Positions 28,223 to 38,838 of a stretch of DNA of 64,000 nt are shown here, piece by piece. Every line of letters starts with the position of its first letter. Position 1 is the first letter of the stretch. This stretch comes from Cellulophaga sp. HaHaR_3_176. Lineage in GTDB: Bacteria; Bacteroidota; Bacteroidia; Flavobacteriales; Flavobacteriaceae. The notes below the pieces were generated by a model. That model was not told the origin of the DNA and made no database searches. It saw only the letters and a program-made list of their open reading frames with translations. The stretch is from NCBI RefSeq assembly GCF_019021925.1, contig NZ_CP058990.1:2630001-2694000 (forward strand). The letters are read 5' to 3'. Made by a program: the position numbers and the translations under genes.

Positions 28223-28741
28223 TTGAAAAAATATATAACATACATAGTTCTAATACTTCTAACAACTACACTTTCTGGTTGTGGTATTTATAATTTTACA
28301 GGCGGAGATCAAGGTACTGCTAAAACTTTTGAAGTTAGATACTTTCAAAATTACGCAACACAGAGTCCTGGCTCTACTTTTGAACCGGGTTTAGACAGAG
28401 ATTTTACACAGGCATTACAAAACTTGATTCAAAATCAAACAAGTTTAGATTTGGTAACAGCTAATGGAGACTTATTATATGAAGGCGAGATAACTGAATT
28501 TAGAATTTCACCAATGACAGCAACTGCTGATCAAACTGCTGCACAAAATAGATTAACGATGGGAGTTAATGTGCGTTTTTTCAATACCACTAAAGAAGAT
28601 GTTGATTTCGAAAAACGATTTTCTTATTTTTATGATTACCCAGCAACATCAACTTTAGCTAGTGTAAAGAGTGCTGCTTTAGAAGAAATTTTTGAACGTA
28701 TTACACAAGATATTTTTAGCGCATCATTAGCAGATTGGTAA
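28223..28741 (+). CDS. lptE: LptE-like lipopolysaccharide assembly lipoprotein
   Basis: This 172-residue lipoprotein has signal peptide MKKYITYIVLILLTTTLSGC (lipid-attached Cys20) and the LptE-family core (TFEVRYFQNYATQSPGSTFEPGLDRDFTQALQN split over a strand-helix unit). Its partner is the LptD beta barrel that inserts LPS in the outer membrane. The start is a TTG at 28223, chosen because it gives the complete signal peptide. Sequence identity with proteobacterial LptE is low, so the gene symbol is by family and context. Confidence 0.85.
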   Translation: MKKYITYIVLILLTTTLSGCGIYNFTGGDQGTAKTFEVRYFQNYATQSPGSTFEPGLDRDFTQALQNLIQNQTSLDLVTANGDLLYEGEITEFRISPMTATADQTAAQNRLTMGVNVRFFNTTKEDVDFEKRFSYFYDYPATSTLASVKSAALEEIFERITQDIFSASLADW

Positions 28742-28750
28742 ACAAATAAT

Positions 28751-29695
28751 ATGAATGTATCCGATTTCACATATTTATTACAACACCCTGAAAAGGTAGT
28801 CTCGCCTGTGCAAACAAATCAGCTAGATGATATTCTAGATGAGTTTCCTTATTTTCAAGCTGCAAGAGCTATACAACTAAAAGGATTAAGAAATTTAAAT
28901 AGCTTTAAATATAACAGCTCTTTAAAAACAACTGCTGCATATACTGCTGATAGAGATATCTTATTTGATTTTATAACCTCTAAAGAATTTGTTCAAAATA
29001 CGATTGCAGATAGCATTTCTGGCAAATCGATAGCTATAAATGATCAAGAAATAGAATTTGAAACTATTGTTGCTGATAAGGTAATTGATAATTTATTAGT
29101 TAACACTGATGAACAAGAAAAGGCATTACCTCAGAATATAAAAGATGCTGAGCAAATTTTAGACCCCTCTTTATTTAGCTCTAAAGATCCGAAAATAGAT
29201 CTTGAAATTGCTGAAACAAAAAAAAAAGCGAAAGAAAACCTGATAGGTAACCCCCTTCCTTTTTCAAAAAAAGATAAATATTCTTTTGGCGAATGGATGC
29301 AACTAGCTTCTCAAAAACCGATTGAAAGAACGGAAAACAATACTCTTCCTGCAGTTAAAAAAGAAGCACCCTCCACCGCTATCACAGATAGTAATACATC
29401 TGAAGAAGACGAATTGAAAAAGAAAAAATTTGACCTTATAGATCAGTTCATTCAAAAGAATCCCAAGATAGTCCCTAAAGAAAAAAATGCTCCAGTATTA
29501 GAAATTGAGCAATCAACTCAAATAGATAAAAAAGAGTTGATGACAGAAACTTTAGCCAAGGTTTATTTAGAGCAAAAAAAATATAAAAAAGCAATTCAAG
29601 CTTACAAAATTTTAAGTTTGAAATATCCGAAAAAAAGTAGTTTCTTTGCAAGCCAAATAAAATTAGTACAGAAAATACAAAAAGAAAATAAATGA
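28751..29695 (+). CDS. TPR-like protein of unknown function
   Basis: This 314-residue protein has no signal peptide. The N-terminus (DFTYLLQHPEKV...LDDILDEFPYFQAARAIQLK) and a TPR-like C-terminal helix pair (LAKVYLEQKKYKKAIQAYKILSLKYPKK) flank a low-complexity, charged centre. It seems to be a conserved Bacteroidota protein of the lptE-secG cluster. Its TGA overlaps the secG ATG by four bases, so the two are coupled. A role in the envelope or in secretion is only suggested by position. Confidence 0.7.
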   Translation: MNVSDFTYLLQHPEKVVSPVQTNQLDDILDEFPYFQAARAIQLKGLRNLNSFKYNSSLKTTAAYTADRDILFDFITSKEFVQNTIADSISGKSIAINDQEIEFETIVADKVIDNLLVNTDEQEKALPQNIKDAEQILDPSLFSSKDPKIDLEIAETKKKAKENLIGNPLPFSKKDKYSFGEWMQLASQKPIERTENNTLPAVKKEAPSTAITDSNTSEEDELKKKKFDLIDQFIQKNPKIVPKEKNAPVLEIEQSTQIDKKELMTETLAKVYLEQKKYKKAIQAYKILSLKYPKKSSFFASQIKLVQKIQKENK

Positions 29696-30045
29696 ACACG
29701 TTTACAATATTCTTAATCCTAATCATCATCGTAAGTATTTTATTAATGTTGGTTATAATGGTACAAAACCCTAAAGGCGGTGGACTTTCTTCATCTTTTG
29801 GTGGCGGTGGTAGCCAAGTTGTTGGTGGAGTTAAAAAAACAGGAGACTTTTTAGATAAAAGTACTTGGACTTTAGCAACTATTTTAATTGTTTTAATTCT
29901 TTTATCAAACATCTCGTTAAAAGATAATTTTAAACAAGAAGATTCTAAATTATTACAAGGTAACGACATCGAGAACACGCTTCCTGATGCTTTACCAGAA
30001 ACAATTCCTACTCCAACAGAAACAACTGCTCCTGATTCGGAATAA
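29692..30045 (+). CDS. secG: Preprotein translocase subunit SecG
   Basis: This 117-residue protein has two membrane helices. The first runs from residue 2 to about 25 (FTIFLILIIIVSILLMLVIMVQ). A Gly-rich loop follows (PKGGGLSSSFGGGGSQVVGG), then the second helix (TLATILIVLILLSN) and a long acidic tail. This is the usual SecG pattern of Bacteroidota. It is the auxiliary subunit of SecYEG. A strong terminator follows directly, so the secG message does not run into groES by itself. Confidence 0.95.
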   Translation: MNTFTIFLILIIIVSILLMLVIMVQNPKGGGLSSSFGGGGSQVVGGVKKTGDFLDKSTWTLATILIVLILLSNISLKDNFKQEDSKLLQGNDIENTLPDALPETIPTPTETTAPDSE

Positions 30046-30064
30046 ATACTATTAAAAAATAATG

Positions 30065-30100
30065 AAATGCCAGCTTCTCAAATGACAAGCTGGCATTTTT
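30065..30100 (+). terminator. Terminator after secG
   Basis: The 12-bp arms AAATGCCAGCTT (30065-30076) and AAGCTGGCATTT (30087-30098) pair perfectly around a 10-base loop, followed by a run of Ts. It separates secG from groES. Confidence 0.85.
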
Positions 30101-30138
30101 TGTTTTATAAACTCTACAAACTGTCAGTTAATAAGCAA

Positions 30139-30154
30139 TGGCATAATTTCTGCC
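30139..30154 (+). promoter_or_regulatory. Sigma-54-type promoter upstream of groES
   Basis: TGGCAT-AATTT-CTGCC carries GG at 30140-30141 and GC at 30152-30153, exactly ten bases apart, as in the sigma-54 consensus TGGCAC-N5-TTGCA. It is also part of an inverted repeat (AATGGCA 30137-30143, TGCCATT 30151-30157). The predicted start near 30165 leaves a leader of about 34 bases before groES. No CIRCE element is visible. Confidence 0.55.
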
Positions 30155-30198
30155 ATTAAATAGAAACAATATATAATCAAATTAAAAAATATAATCAT

Positions 30199-30477
30199 AT
30201 GGCTAAAGTTAACATTAAACCATTGGCAGATAGAGTTCTTATTGAGCCAATGGCAGCTGAAACAAAGACTGCTTCTGGACTTTTCATTCCTGACACTGCA
30301 AAAGAAAAACCTCAAAAAGGAAAAGTTGTTGCCGTAGGACCTGGAACGAAAGACGAAAGCGTTACCGTTAAAGTTGGTGACACTGTTCTTTATGGTAAAT
30401 ATGCTGGTACTGAGCTTAAATTAGAAGGTTCTGATTACCTGATGATGAGAGAAAGCGATATTCTAGCTATAATTTAA
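30199..30477 (+). CDS. groES: Co-chaperonin GroES
   Basis: This 92-residue protein starts [17 protein letters not shown] and has the mobile loop ([21 protein letters not shown]) and the C-terminal strand ([15 protein letters not shown]). It caps the GroEL ring. It precedes groEL by 93 bases and is preceded by the sigma-54-like site. Length and sequence are typical. Confidence 0.98.
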   Translation: MAKVNIKPLADRVLIEPMAAETKTASGLFIPDTAKEKPQKGKVVAVGPGTKDESVTVKVGDTVLYGKYAGTELKLEGSDYLMMRESDILAII

Positions 30478-30483
30478 TCTCAC

Positions 30484-30499
30484 TTCTGCACTTGCAGAA
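30484..30499 (+). other. Intercistronic hairpin between groES and groEL
   Basis: A perfect palindrome, TTCTGCA-CT-TGCAGAA, starts 7 bases after the groES stop and has no T-run. Further on, GATCTC/GAGATT may form a second weak hairpin. It could be an mRNA processing or stability element that separates the two messages. Confidence 0.35.
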
Positions 30500-30552
30500 A
30501 CCTTTAGATTATTTTAAAAAAAATAAAAGATCTCTTTTTTAATTGAGATTAA

Positions 30553-32199
<1,647 letters not shown>

Positions 32200-32225
32200 T
32201 TACAAAACGCTACAGGTAAAACTAA

Positions 32226-32260
32226 AAAACGCTCCAATGAAAATTGGAGCGTTTTTTTTT
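32226..32260 (+). terminator. Terminator after groEL
   Basis: A perfect 13-bp stem (AAAACGCTCCAAT 32226-32238; ATTGGAGCGTTTT 32243-32255) is closed by a GAAA tetraloop and followed by nine Ts. This is one of the strongest terminators in the window. Confidence 0.9.
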
Positions 32261-32371
32261 GCAAGTAACTTACCCAAATCTTTCTAATTAAATAATCCTC
32301 CAGGGTGGAGCCACGATGGAAGCACAAAACCAGTAAAAATTACAAAAAGAAACTTTTACAGAATAATACAT

Positions 32372-32406
32372 AAAAAAAACGCCCTAATAAATTAGAGCGC
32401 TTTTTT
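32372..32406 (-). terminator. Terminator of the copper gene cluster
   Basis: The arms around 32372-32388 and 32391-32406 (GCCCTAAT against ATTAGAGC, with a mismatch or G-U) are flanked by A and T runs. On the minus strand it ends transcription 15 bases past the HMA protein stop. Confidence 0.7.
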
Positions 32407-32420
32407 AAACATCTGTTTTT

Positions 32421-32777
32421 TTAATGAAGATTACCATCATCTGAATTATCTTCTCGATACAAACAACAAGGATGTACGCTATTGTATGCTTCTTCAGTAG
32501 CCTTTAACTCCTTAGTGTCATGACCAACAGCCACTATTGCCGTTTTTATCTTCATAGCATCTGTTTTACGCTCATCCATAATCACCGATAATTGATGCGT
32601 AGGTATATCCCAAGAGGCATATTTTACACCTTTTACACCTAATGCAGCCTTTTCTATTCGCTCTTTACACATTCCACATTTTCCGTTTACATCAAATTCC
32701 ATTTTTTTGTTTTTGTCTTGAGCAAATGCCAAAACTGTAAACAAAGCCATAAACATGGATAAAACTACTGTCTTCAT
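32421..32777 (-). CDS. Secreted heavy-metal-associated (HMA) domain protein
   Basis: This 118-residue protein has a signal peptide ending near residue 19 (MALFTVLAFAQ) and one HMA fold with metal-binding Cys34-x-x-Cys37 (GKCGMCKERIEKA). A second Cys pair lies near the C-terminus (HPCCLYRE). It should carry Cu+ (or another soft metal) in the periplasm. It follows the TonB-dependent receptor by 27 bases in the copper cluster and is the last gene before a terminator. Confidence 0.88.
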   Translation of the reverse strand: MKTVVLSMFMALFTVLAFAQDKNKKMEFDVNGKCGMCKERIEKAALGVKGVKYASWDIPTHQLSVIMDERKTDAMKIKTAIVAVGHDTKELKATEEAYNSVHPCCLYREDNSDDGNLH

Positions 32778-32804
32778 ATTTCTATTATTTAATTATTATT
32801 TTAT

Positions 32805-35045
32805 TTAAATTTTAAACCTAAATCCTGCGAAAAACATTCTTCCCATTATTGGAGCATATACAATACTAGTATCAAAATTTGAGCCAAACGGATTATCCGC
32901 ACCTAAAACAGGATTATCCTGTGTAACATCTGATAAGTTTTCGCCACCTAAATATATCTCAAACTTATCACTAAAAACCTTTGTAATCTGAGCATTCATA
33001 TGATTATATGGTTCAGAAAACTCTCCTGCTTGATACGCTATCGGGTTAGAACTCGTATCTGGCAATCTCTTTTTACCCAACGTGTGTAACGTATAATCAA
33101 ACTTCCATTGCGAACCGTTTTCTTTAACTACAGTCTCATAGCCTAAATTCACAAAAAAACGATGTTGTGCCTGTAATGGTTTTTGCAAATTACCACTCTT
33201 ATAATCTGTAGCAACATCATAATATTTATAAGCCGTACGAACATCTAACTGAGGTAAAATTTCATGACTCACCTCAACTTGAAAACTACTCGCATAACTA
33301 TTTCCTTCTAAATTATAAAAAGAAACTTCTTGAGGATTTTCCCAATCTACTACTATTTGATTTTTAAAGTCTGTTTTATAAAAATCAACCGTTACATCTC
33401 CTTTTCTACCTAAAAAATTAAAGCCTTGCAAAAAACTTACGCCATAATTCCACGCATCTTCAGGTTCTAAACCATAAATATCTCCTCCAGAATTTAAAAT
33501 CTTTATTTCACGAGATGATGCAAAAAGTTGCTGATTTTCTGCAAAAATATTTGCAGCACGCTTACCTCTACCAAAAGAACCTCTTAAACTTCCTTTTTCC
33601 CATGGCGTATACCGAATATGAAATCTTGGAGTAACAAATGTTCCTAATCTATTATGATTATCTACTCGTAAACCTGCTGTTAAATTCACTTTCTCTAAAT
33701 TATCATAATTATACTCAAAAAAAGCACCTATAGAGGCATCTGTTCTTGAATAATCGTCAAAATTAACCAACTCATCATACCCATCATAAGCGAAAGTCAA
33801 CCCTGTTTTAAATTTATTTTGAGTATCACCTAAAATAGAATTAAAGAGAAGGCTAGTGTATATACTTTCATGTGTTATATCGTATGTTCTAAGTCCGAAA
33901 TAAGAATCTTGCGTATGATAACTATACGATGTTTGAAGCCCAAGGCTCTGAAAAGGTAATTTAGGAAAAACATAACCTAGCTTTAATGATGTATCAAAAC
34001 GACGTGTATCAATTTCACTACCCCAAGAGTTTGTCGTTAACTTATCTATAGCAGGATTAAAATTCGTTTGACCAACCTGCTTTTCATCATTTAAAAAACG
34101 AACATTAAAAAAACTTACCCACCCATTCTCAGGATCTTGATATTGCCAACGGTTCATTACATTTAATTGATTTGATAATGGAGCGTCTAAAAATCCATCA
34201 CCATTATCATCTTCTTTTTGAGTTCGTTTATTCCCATGTACATATAAACCCGTACTCCACTTATCTGTTAGCTTTCTATTAAAATGTGTATTCAACTCAT
34301 AACGTCCATTTTGGTTCGCATAACCATTTACAAAAACGGCTTTATCTGTTAAAGGCTTTACCAATTCTGTATTTATTTGCCCTGAAATACTTTCATAACC
34401 ATTAACTACACTACCTGCCCCTTTTGTAATTTGAATACTCTCTACCCAAGTACCCGGTGTAAAGGTTAAACCATAAGCTTGCGAAGCACCACGCACTGTC
34501 GGTATATTCTCTTGAGTGATTAATAAATATGGACTTGTAAGACCTAGCATTTGAATTTGCTTTGTACCCGTTAAAGCATCCGAGAAATTAACATCAATTG
34601 CAGGGTTTGTTTCAAAGCTTTCTGATAGGTTGCAACAAGCTGCCTTTAGCAACTCTGCACTATTAATAGTTACCACATTTTGCGAACTAAAATATGATTT
34701 TTGAACCGCATCACGTTTTTGCTCAACAATCACCTCATTTAATTCATTAGATGGTTTTAGACTATGATGCAGCATTTTAGGCTCATTAACCGTTAGTGTA
34801 TCTGATTTAAAACCTACATAACTTAATATTAACTTATTATATTCTTTTTTATATGGAATTGAAAACTTACCATCTATATCGGTAATAACACCTATTTGCG
34901 AATTCATCCAATATACACTGGCGCCCGGGAGTCCAATATGTTTATTTTCATTATTTGCCTCCATTACCACACCTTCAACTTTATCTTGTGAAAAAGCTAA
35001 CCATGGCAAAAGTGATGAAACTAGTATCAGTAAATATTTATTCAT
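32805..35045 (-). CDS. TonB-dependent outer-membrane receptor, copper-cluster type
   Basis: This 746-residue protein has a signal peptide, an N-terminal carboxypeptidase-regulatory-like domain (KVEGVVMEANNENKHIGLPGASVYW to about residue 100), a plug domain and a 22-strand barrel ending in FRFKI. A vicinal Cys pair lies in the plug (AACCNLSESFETNPAIDV). It imports or captures a ligand by TonB energy. Its place between the Cu+ ATPase and a secreted HMA protein suggests a metal or metal complex as ligand. The ligand itself is not known from sequence. Confidence 0.93.
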   Translation of the reverse strand: MNKYLLILVSSLLPWLAFSQDKVEGVVMEANNENKHIGLPGASVYWMNSQIGVITDIDGKFSIPYKKEYNKLILSYVGFKSDTLTVNEPKMLHHSLKPSNELNEVIVEQKRDAVQKSYFSSQNVVTINSAELLKAACCNLSESFETNPAIDVNFSDALTGTKQIQMLGLTSPYLLITQENIPTVRGASQAYGLTFTPGTWVESIQITKGAGSVVNGYESISGQINTELVKPLTDKAVFVNGYANQNGRYELNTHFNRKLTDKWSTGLYVHGNKRTQKEDDNGDGFLDAPLSNQLNVMNRWQYQDPENGWVSFFNVRFLNDEKQVGQTNFNPAIDKLTTNSWGSEIDTRRFDTSLKLGYVFPKLPFQSLGLQTSYSYHTQDSYFGLRTYDITHESIYTSLLFNSILGDTQNKFKTGLTFAYDGYDELVNFDDYSRTDASIGAFFEYNYDNLEKVNLTAGLRVDNHNRLGTFVTPRFHIRYTPWEKGSLRGSFGRGKRAANIFAENQQLFASSREIKILNSGGDIYGLEPEDAWNYGVSFLQGFNFLGRKGDVTVDFYKTDFKNQIVVDWENPQEVSFYNLEGNSYASSFQVEVSHEILPQLDVRTAYKYYDVATDYKSGNLQKPLQAQHRFFVNLGYETVVKENGSQWKFDYTLHTLGKKRLPDTSSNPIAYQAGEFSEPYNHMNAQITKVFSDKFEIYLGGENLSDVTQDNPVLGADNPFGSNFDTSIVYAPIMGRMFFAGFRFKI

Positions 35046-35064
35046 TTATGTTTTTAAAATTTTA

Positions 35065-37560
35065 TTAATCTATTCTTTTTGTTCTTAAGCGCAATGCATT
35101 TGCTATTACCGATACAGAACTAAAACTCATAGCTAAAGCTGCAATCATCGGTGATAATAACATTCCAAAAAATGGATATAGAACTCCAGCTGCAATAGGG
35201 ATACCTACCGTATTATATATTAATGCAAAAAATAAATTCTGTTTAATATTATTCATCACATTGCGACTTAGTTTATAAGCTTTTACAATACCCTGCAAAT
35301 CTCCTTTTACTAGAGTTATCGAAGCACTTTCTATTGCCACATCTGTTCCGGTTCCCATCGCAATACCTACATCACTTTTTGCTAATGCAGGAGCGTCATT
35401 AATACCATCACCAGCTACTGCTATTTTTCTTCCTTTAACCTGTAAGCGTTCTACCTCTGCAAGCTTACCTTGCGGCAACATATCTGCCTTAAAATCTTTC
35501 AGCTCTAATTCTAAAGCAACAGCTTTTGCTGTATCATGATTATCACCAGTTAACATTATTACAGAAATACCTAAATCTTGTAATTCACGAATTGCTTTTT
35601 TACTTGTTTCTTTTATTTTATCTGCAATAACTACAAAACCAACAGCCTTATTCCCTACACTTAAATATGATACTGTTTTTGCTTTTTTCTGATACGCCGT
35701 TACTTTGTCTTTTAATGATTTAGAAATAACTGCATTTACTTCTTTCATCATTTTTTCATTTCCTAAAGCAACGCTATCACCTGCTATTTTCCCTATAACT
35801 CCTTTTCCCGTGACAGAATCAAAGTCATTTACTTTTAAAAGCTCTACTTGCTGATCTTTACCATATTTTACCGTAGCATCTGCCAATGGATGTTCACTAA
35901 ATTGATTTAAAGAAACGATATACTGTAAAACTTTATCTGCGTCAAAACCTTGTTGTGATTCTATTTTTTCAACAGATGGTTTCCCTTCTGTTATTGTACC
36001 TGTTTTATCAATAATCAGCGTATCAATTTTATCCATACGCTCTAAAGCTTCCGCATTTTTAATCAACACACCCGATTTTGCACCTTTACCAACACCCACC
36101 ATAACCGACATTGGCGTTGCCAAACCAAGTGCACATGGACAAGCAATAATTAAAACTGCAATAGCATTTACCAAAGCAAATACATATGCAGGGTCTGGAC
36201 CAAAAACTGCCCAAACAACAAACGTAATAACTGAAATAAGTACAACAACAGGAACGAAATAACTTGATATTTTATCTGCTAACTTTTGAATTGGTGCTTG
36301 ACTTCTACTTGCCTTATTTACCATTTCAATAATTTGAGACAGTAGCGTATCTGCTCCTACCTTTTCTGCCTTCATTACAAAAGAGCGCTTACCATTTATA
36401 GTACCCGAACGCACCAAATCACCTTCGTCTTTTTCTACAGGAACAGGCTCCCCTGTTATCATTGACTCATCAACAGTGCTCCCTCCTTCTGAAATAAGTC
36501 CATCTACAGGAATTTTATCACCAGGTTTCACTCTAAGTAAATCTCCTTTACTTATTTTATCTATCGCAATTACCTCTTCAACACCATCCACAACTCTAAT
36601 TGCCTTGCTAGGTGCTAATTTCAATAATTCTTTTACAGCACTATTTGTTTTACTATGCGCACGAGCTTCTAATAGCTGACCAAATAAAACCAAGGTTAAA
36701 ATAACTGTAGCTGCCTCAAAATAAACATGAACGGTACCTGAATCTGTTTTAAATTGAGCCGGAAAAAAATCAGGCACAACCATTGCAAATACACTAAATA
36801 CCCATGCAAAACCAGCACCAATACCTATAAGCGTAAACATATTCAAGTTCCATGTTTTTATTGATCGGTAAGCACGTTCAAAAAACATCCAAGTAGCATA
36901 AAACACAACAGGTATTGACAAAGCAAATGTTATCCAATTCCAATACTTTAAACTCAAAACCTTAAGTAGTGGGTTATTTGGTATCATGTCTGACATTGCT
37001 ATTATAAAAATAGGAAGCGTAAAAGCAACTGCTATTTTAAACTTATTTAAGAGTTTATTATAACTTTTTTGCTCTGCAGATATATCCACTTTTTTAGGCA
37101 CCAAATCCATACCACAAATCGGGCAATCTCCAGGTTCATTTTCTACAACTTCAGGGTGCATTGGACAAGTATACTCTTGCGTGCTTGACGTAGAAGAATT
37201 TACCTCTTCAACCAAATCCATACCACATACTGGGCAATCACCTGATTCACTATAAACCTTATCCCCTTCACAATGCATTGGACAATAAAAAACTCCATTG
37301 CCGTTTTCATTTGTTTCTTTTTTTTCATTAAAGTGATGTTCTCCCACTTTGTGTATAGAATAATGACCGCCATCCTTTTCCATTGCCTTCTGCAATGTTT
37401 TTAATGACACTTTACCATTTGCCTCAACTAAAGCTTCTGCATTTTCTAAATCAACTACAACCTTCTCGACTCCTTTAACAGCAGACAAAGTTTGCTCTAC
37501 ATGAGTTTTACACCCATTGCATGACATTCCGTGAATATGATATGTATGTTTCATTTTCAT
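35065..37560 (-). CDS. copA: Cu+-translocating P1B-type ATPase
   Basis: This 831-residue protein starts with an HMA domain (GMSCNGC, Cys14/Cys17), then two short heavy-metal-binding modules (YCPMHCEG...[16 protein letters not shown]...CPICGMDL). The ATPase core shows the membrane metal motif CPC (Cys474, Cys476), the phosphorylated Asp518 in DKTGT, and [14 protein letters not shown] and MSFSS in the last helices. Those last motifs and CPC are diagnostic for the Cu+ (P1B-1) subgroup. It exports Cu+ from the cytoplasm. A start two codons later (37554) is equally possible. Confidence 0.95.
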   Translation of the reverse strand: MKMKHTYHIHGMSCNGCKTHVEQTLSAVKGVEKVVVDLENAEALVEANGKVSLKTLQKAMEKDGGHYSIHKVGEHHFNEKKETNENGNGVFYCPMHCEGDKVYSESGDCPVCGMDLVEEVNSSTSSTQEYTCPMHPEVVENEPGDCPICGMDLVPKKVDISAEQKSYNKLLNKFKIAVAFTLPIFIIAMSDMIPNNPLLKVLSLKYWNWITFALSIPVVFYATWMFFERAYRSIKTWNLNMFTLIGIGAGFAWVFSVFAMVVPDFFPAQFKTDSGTVHVYFEAATVILTLVLFGQLLEARAHSKTNSAVKELLKLAPSKAIRVVDGVEEVIAIDKISKGDLLRVKPGDKIPVDGLISEGGSTVDESMITGEPVPVEKDEGDLVRSGTINGKRSFVMKAEKVGADTLLSQIIEMVNKASRSQAPIQKLADKISSYFVPVVVLISVITFVVWAVFGPDPAYVFALVNAIAVLIIACPCALGLATPMSVMVGVGKGAKSGVLIKNAEALERMDKIDTLIIDKTGTITEGKPSVEKIESQQGFDADKVLQYIVSLNQFSEHPLADATVKYGKDQQVELLKVNDFDSVTGKGVIGKIAGDSVALGNEKMMKEVNAVISKSLKDKVTAYQKKAKTVSYLSVGNKAVGFVVIADKIKETSKKAIRELQDLGISVIMLTGDNHDTAKAVALELELKDFKADMLPQGKLAEVERLQVKGRKIAVAGDGINDAPALAKSDVGIAMGTGTDVAIESASITLVKGDLQGIVKAYKLSRNVMNNIKQNLFFALIYNTVGIPIAAGVLYPFFGMLLSPMIAALAMSFSSVSVIANALRLRTKRID

Positions 37561-37625
37561 AAGTTTAATACACTACAAATTTACAATTACAAATAGTAGC
37601 TCTTTTGACTATTTATGGGTAAGAC

Positions 37626-38192
37626 TTATACAATTCGGTCTAAAGAAGTACGATTCCATTTTTGAGATGTCTTATATTCAGACATAGAAAAACCAGTAAT
37701 AAGTTTAAATTGACGAGCTAAATGACTACTACTTTTATAAGCTAATGTATATGCTATTTCTGAAAAACTCAACCTATTCATTTGAATCAATTCTTTTGCT
37801 TTTTCAATTTTTAAATTGATAACATACTTTTCAATTGAGACATTTTCTGTTTTACTAAAAAGCTTACTCATTACTGAATAATCACGATTCATTCTTTGAG
37901 ATAAAAAAACCGATATATTTTCTTCCTTACTACTATCAAGAATATCAACAAACGCTATAAGGTTTGTTTTTATCTTATCTATCAGTATTTTGTTCTTATC
38001 TAAAATAAGTTCAAAGCCTTTATTTTTTAAAACTTCTCGTATTTTATCATAATCAACAGCCTCTTTAGATGTTATAGTCACAACCCCTAATTCTAAATTA
38101 AGAATTGTAATACCGATTTCTTCTAACGATTGCGAAACAATCATTTTACATCGATCACAAACCATATTTTTTATATGAAGAATAGTAGACAT
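37626..38192 (-). CDS. HMA-like domain fused to an AraC-type DNA-binding domain
   Basis: This 188-residue protein has an N-terminal ferredoxin-like module with Cys12-x-x-Cys15 (HIKNMVCDRCKMIV), similar to HMA metal-binding domains. The C-terminal half (from about residue 85) is an AraC helix-turn-helix pair (KYVINLKIEKAKELI...SEIAYTLAYKSSSHLARQFKLITGFS). The fusion suggests direct control of the copper genes by a soft metal bound at the CxxC. It lies 66 bases before copA in the same direction. The metal and response (activation or repression) are inference. Confidence 0.88.
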   Translation of the reverse strand: MSTILHIKNMVCDRCKMIVSQSLEEIGITILNLELGVVTITSKEAVDYDKIREVLKNKGFELILDKNKILIDKIKTNLIAFVDILDSSKEENISVFLSQRMNRDYSVMSKLFSKTENVSIEKYVINLKIEKAKELIQMNRLSFSEIAYTLAYKSSSHLARQFKLITGFSMSEYKTSQKWNRTSLDRIV

Positions 38193-38230
38193 TTTATAGT
38201 TTTTAGCAAATACTTAATAGTAAAGTAAAC

Positions 38231-38249
38231 CGGTTCATGAATATAACCG
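38231..38249. promoter_or_regulatory. Inverted repeat upstream of the HMA-AraC gene
   Basis: CGGTT (38231-38235) and AACCG (38245-38249) form an inverted repeat with a 9-base spacer, 39 bases upstream of the regulator ATG. It is a candidate operator, weak on its own. Confidence 0.3.
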
Positions 38250-38288
38250 CATTACACTAGATAAAGTGATAAGGATGAAACTAAAAAA

Positions 38289-38696
38289 TCAAATTAAAAA
38301 AACATCGTCTAGCAATTGTATGTCTTTGACGATTTTAGGAGAGAGATAATATTTGTGTGGAAAATTCTGAACTTCTAAAGGCTCAAATAAATTAAGATAT
38401 GTGTATGAATAAACTGTTAGAAAAAGTTGCTGATCTAAATTCAAATCGTTACCAGAAGGCCTAACATCACTCTGCCCCTCAACAGCAATAACTTCATCTG
38501 CACAACAAGCTTTTTCAACTGTATCATTATCACCTTCTGGCAACAAATTTACTTCACAATCATCTGCTGAAACAAAAAAAGCAACGTCAATTAAATACCC
38601 CATACAATAATGCTTTTCTACTTTCCAAGAAGTAGTTATAACCAAAAGCAATAAAGCCATATTGGTCGCGATTATTTTATGTAATACTTTTTTCAT
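38289..38696 (-). CDS. HYC_CC_PP family protein
   Basis: This 135-residue protein has an N-terminal hydrophobic segment (IIATNMALLLLVITTSW) and the family signature EKHYCMGYLID then KACCADE. A Pro-containing, more variable tail ends the protein. The family is named for its HYC, CC and PP residues; it is probably periplasmic or membrane-anchored and metal-related by its usual neighbours. The frame is open to 38741, but the ATG at 38696 starts the signal segment. It heads the copper island and is separated from the regulator by 96 bases. Confidence 0.82.
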   Translation of the reverse strand: MKKVLHKIIATNMALLLLVITTSWKVEKHYCMGYLIDVAFFVSADDCEVNLLPEGDNDTVEKACCADEVIAVEGQSDVRPSGNDLNLDQQLFLTVYSYTYLNLFEPLEVQNFPHKYYLSPKIVKDIQLLDDVFLI

Positions 38697-38838
38697 TGCT
38701 TCAAAATTACTAAATATCCAGATGTTAATGATGCTAAACATTAATGAATCTTGAAATTGACATTAAAATAGGTGTCTCAAATACTTATTTTAACATACTT
38801 TAGCAAAAATAAAGACAACCGAAAACATCATTACTAAA

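Noticed and set aside
29475..29978. 167-codon minus-strand frame across the TPR-like gene and secG
   Set aside because: It overlaps two real genes completely and is biased by the secG hydrophobic codons in reverse.
32290..32330. Slightly GC-richer patch with CTCC/GGAG half-palindrome between two terminators
   Set aside because: It is short, without gene, known repeat or strong fold. It may be leader or spacer sequence and I cannot support a function.
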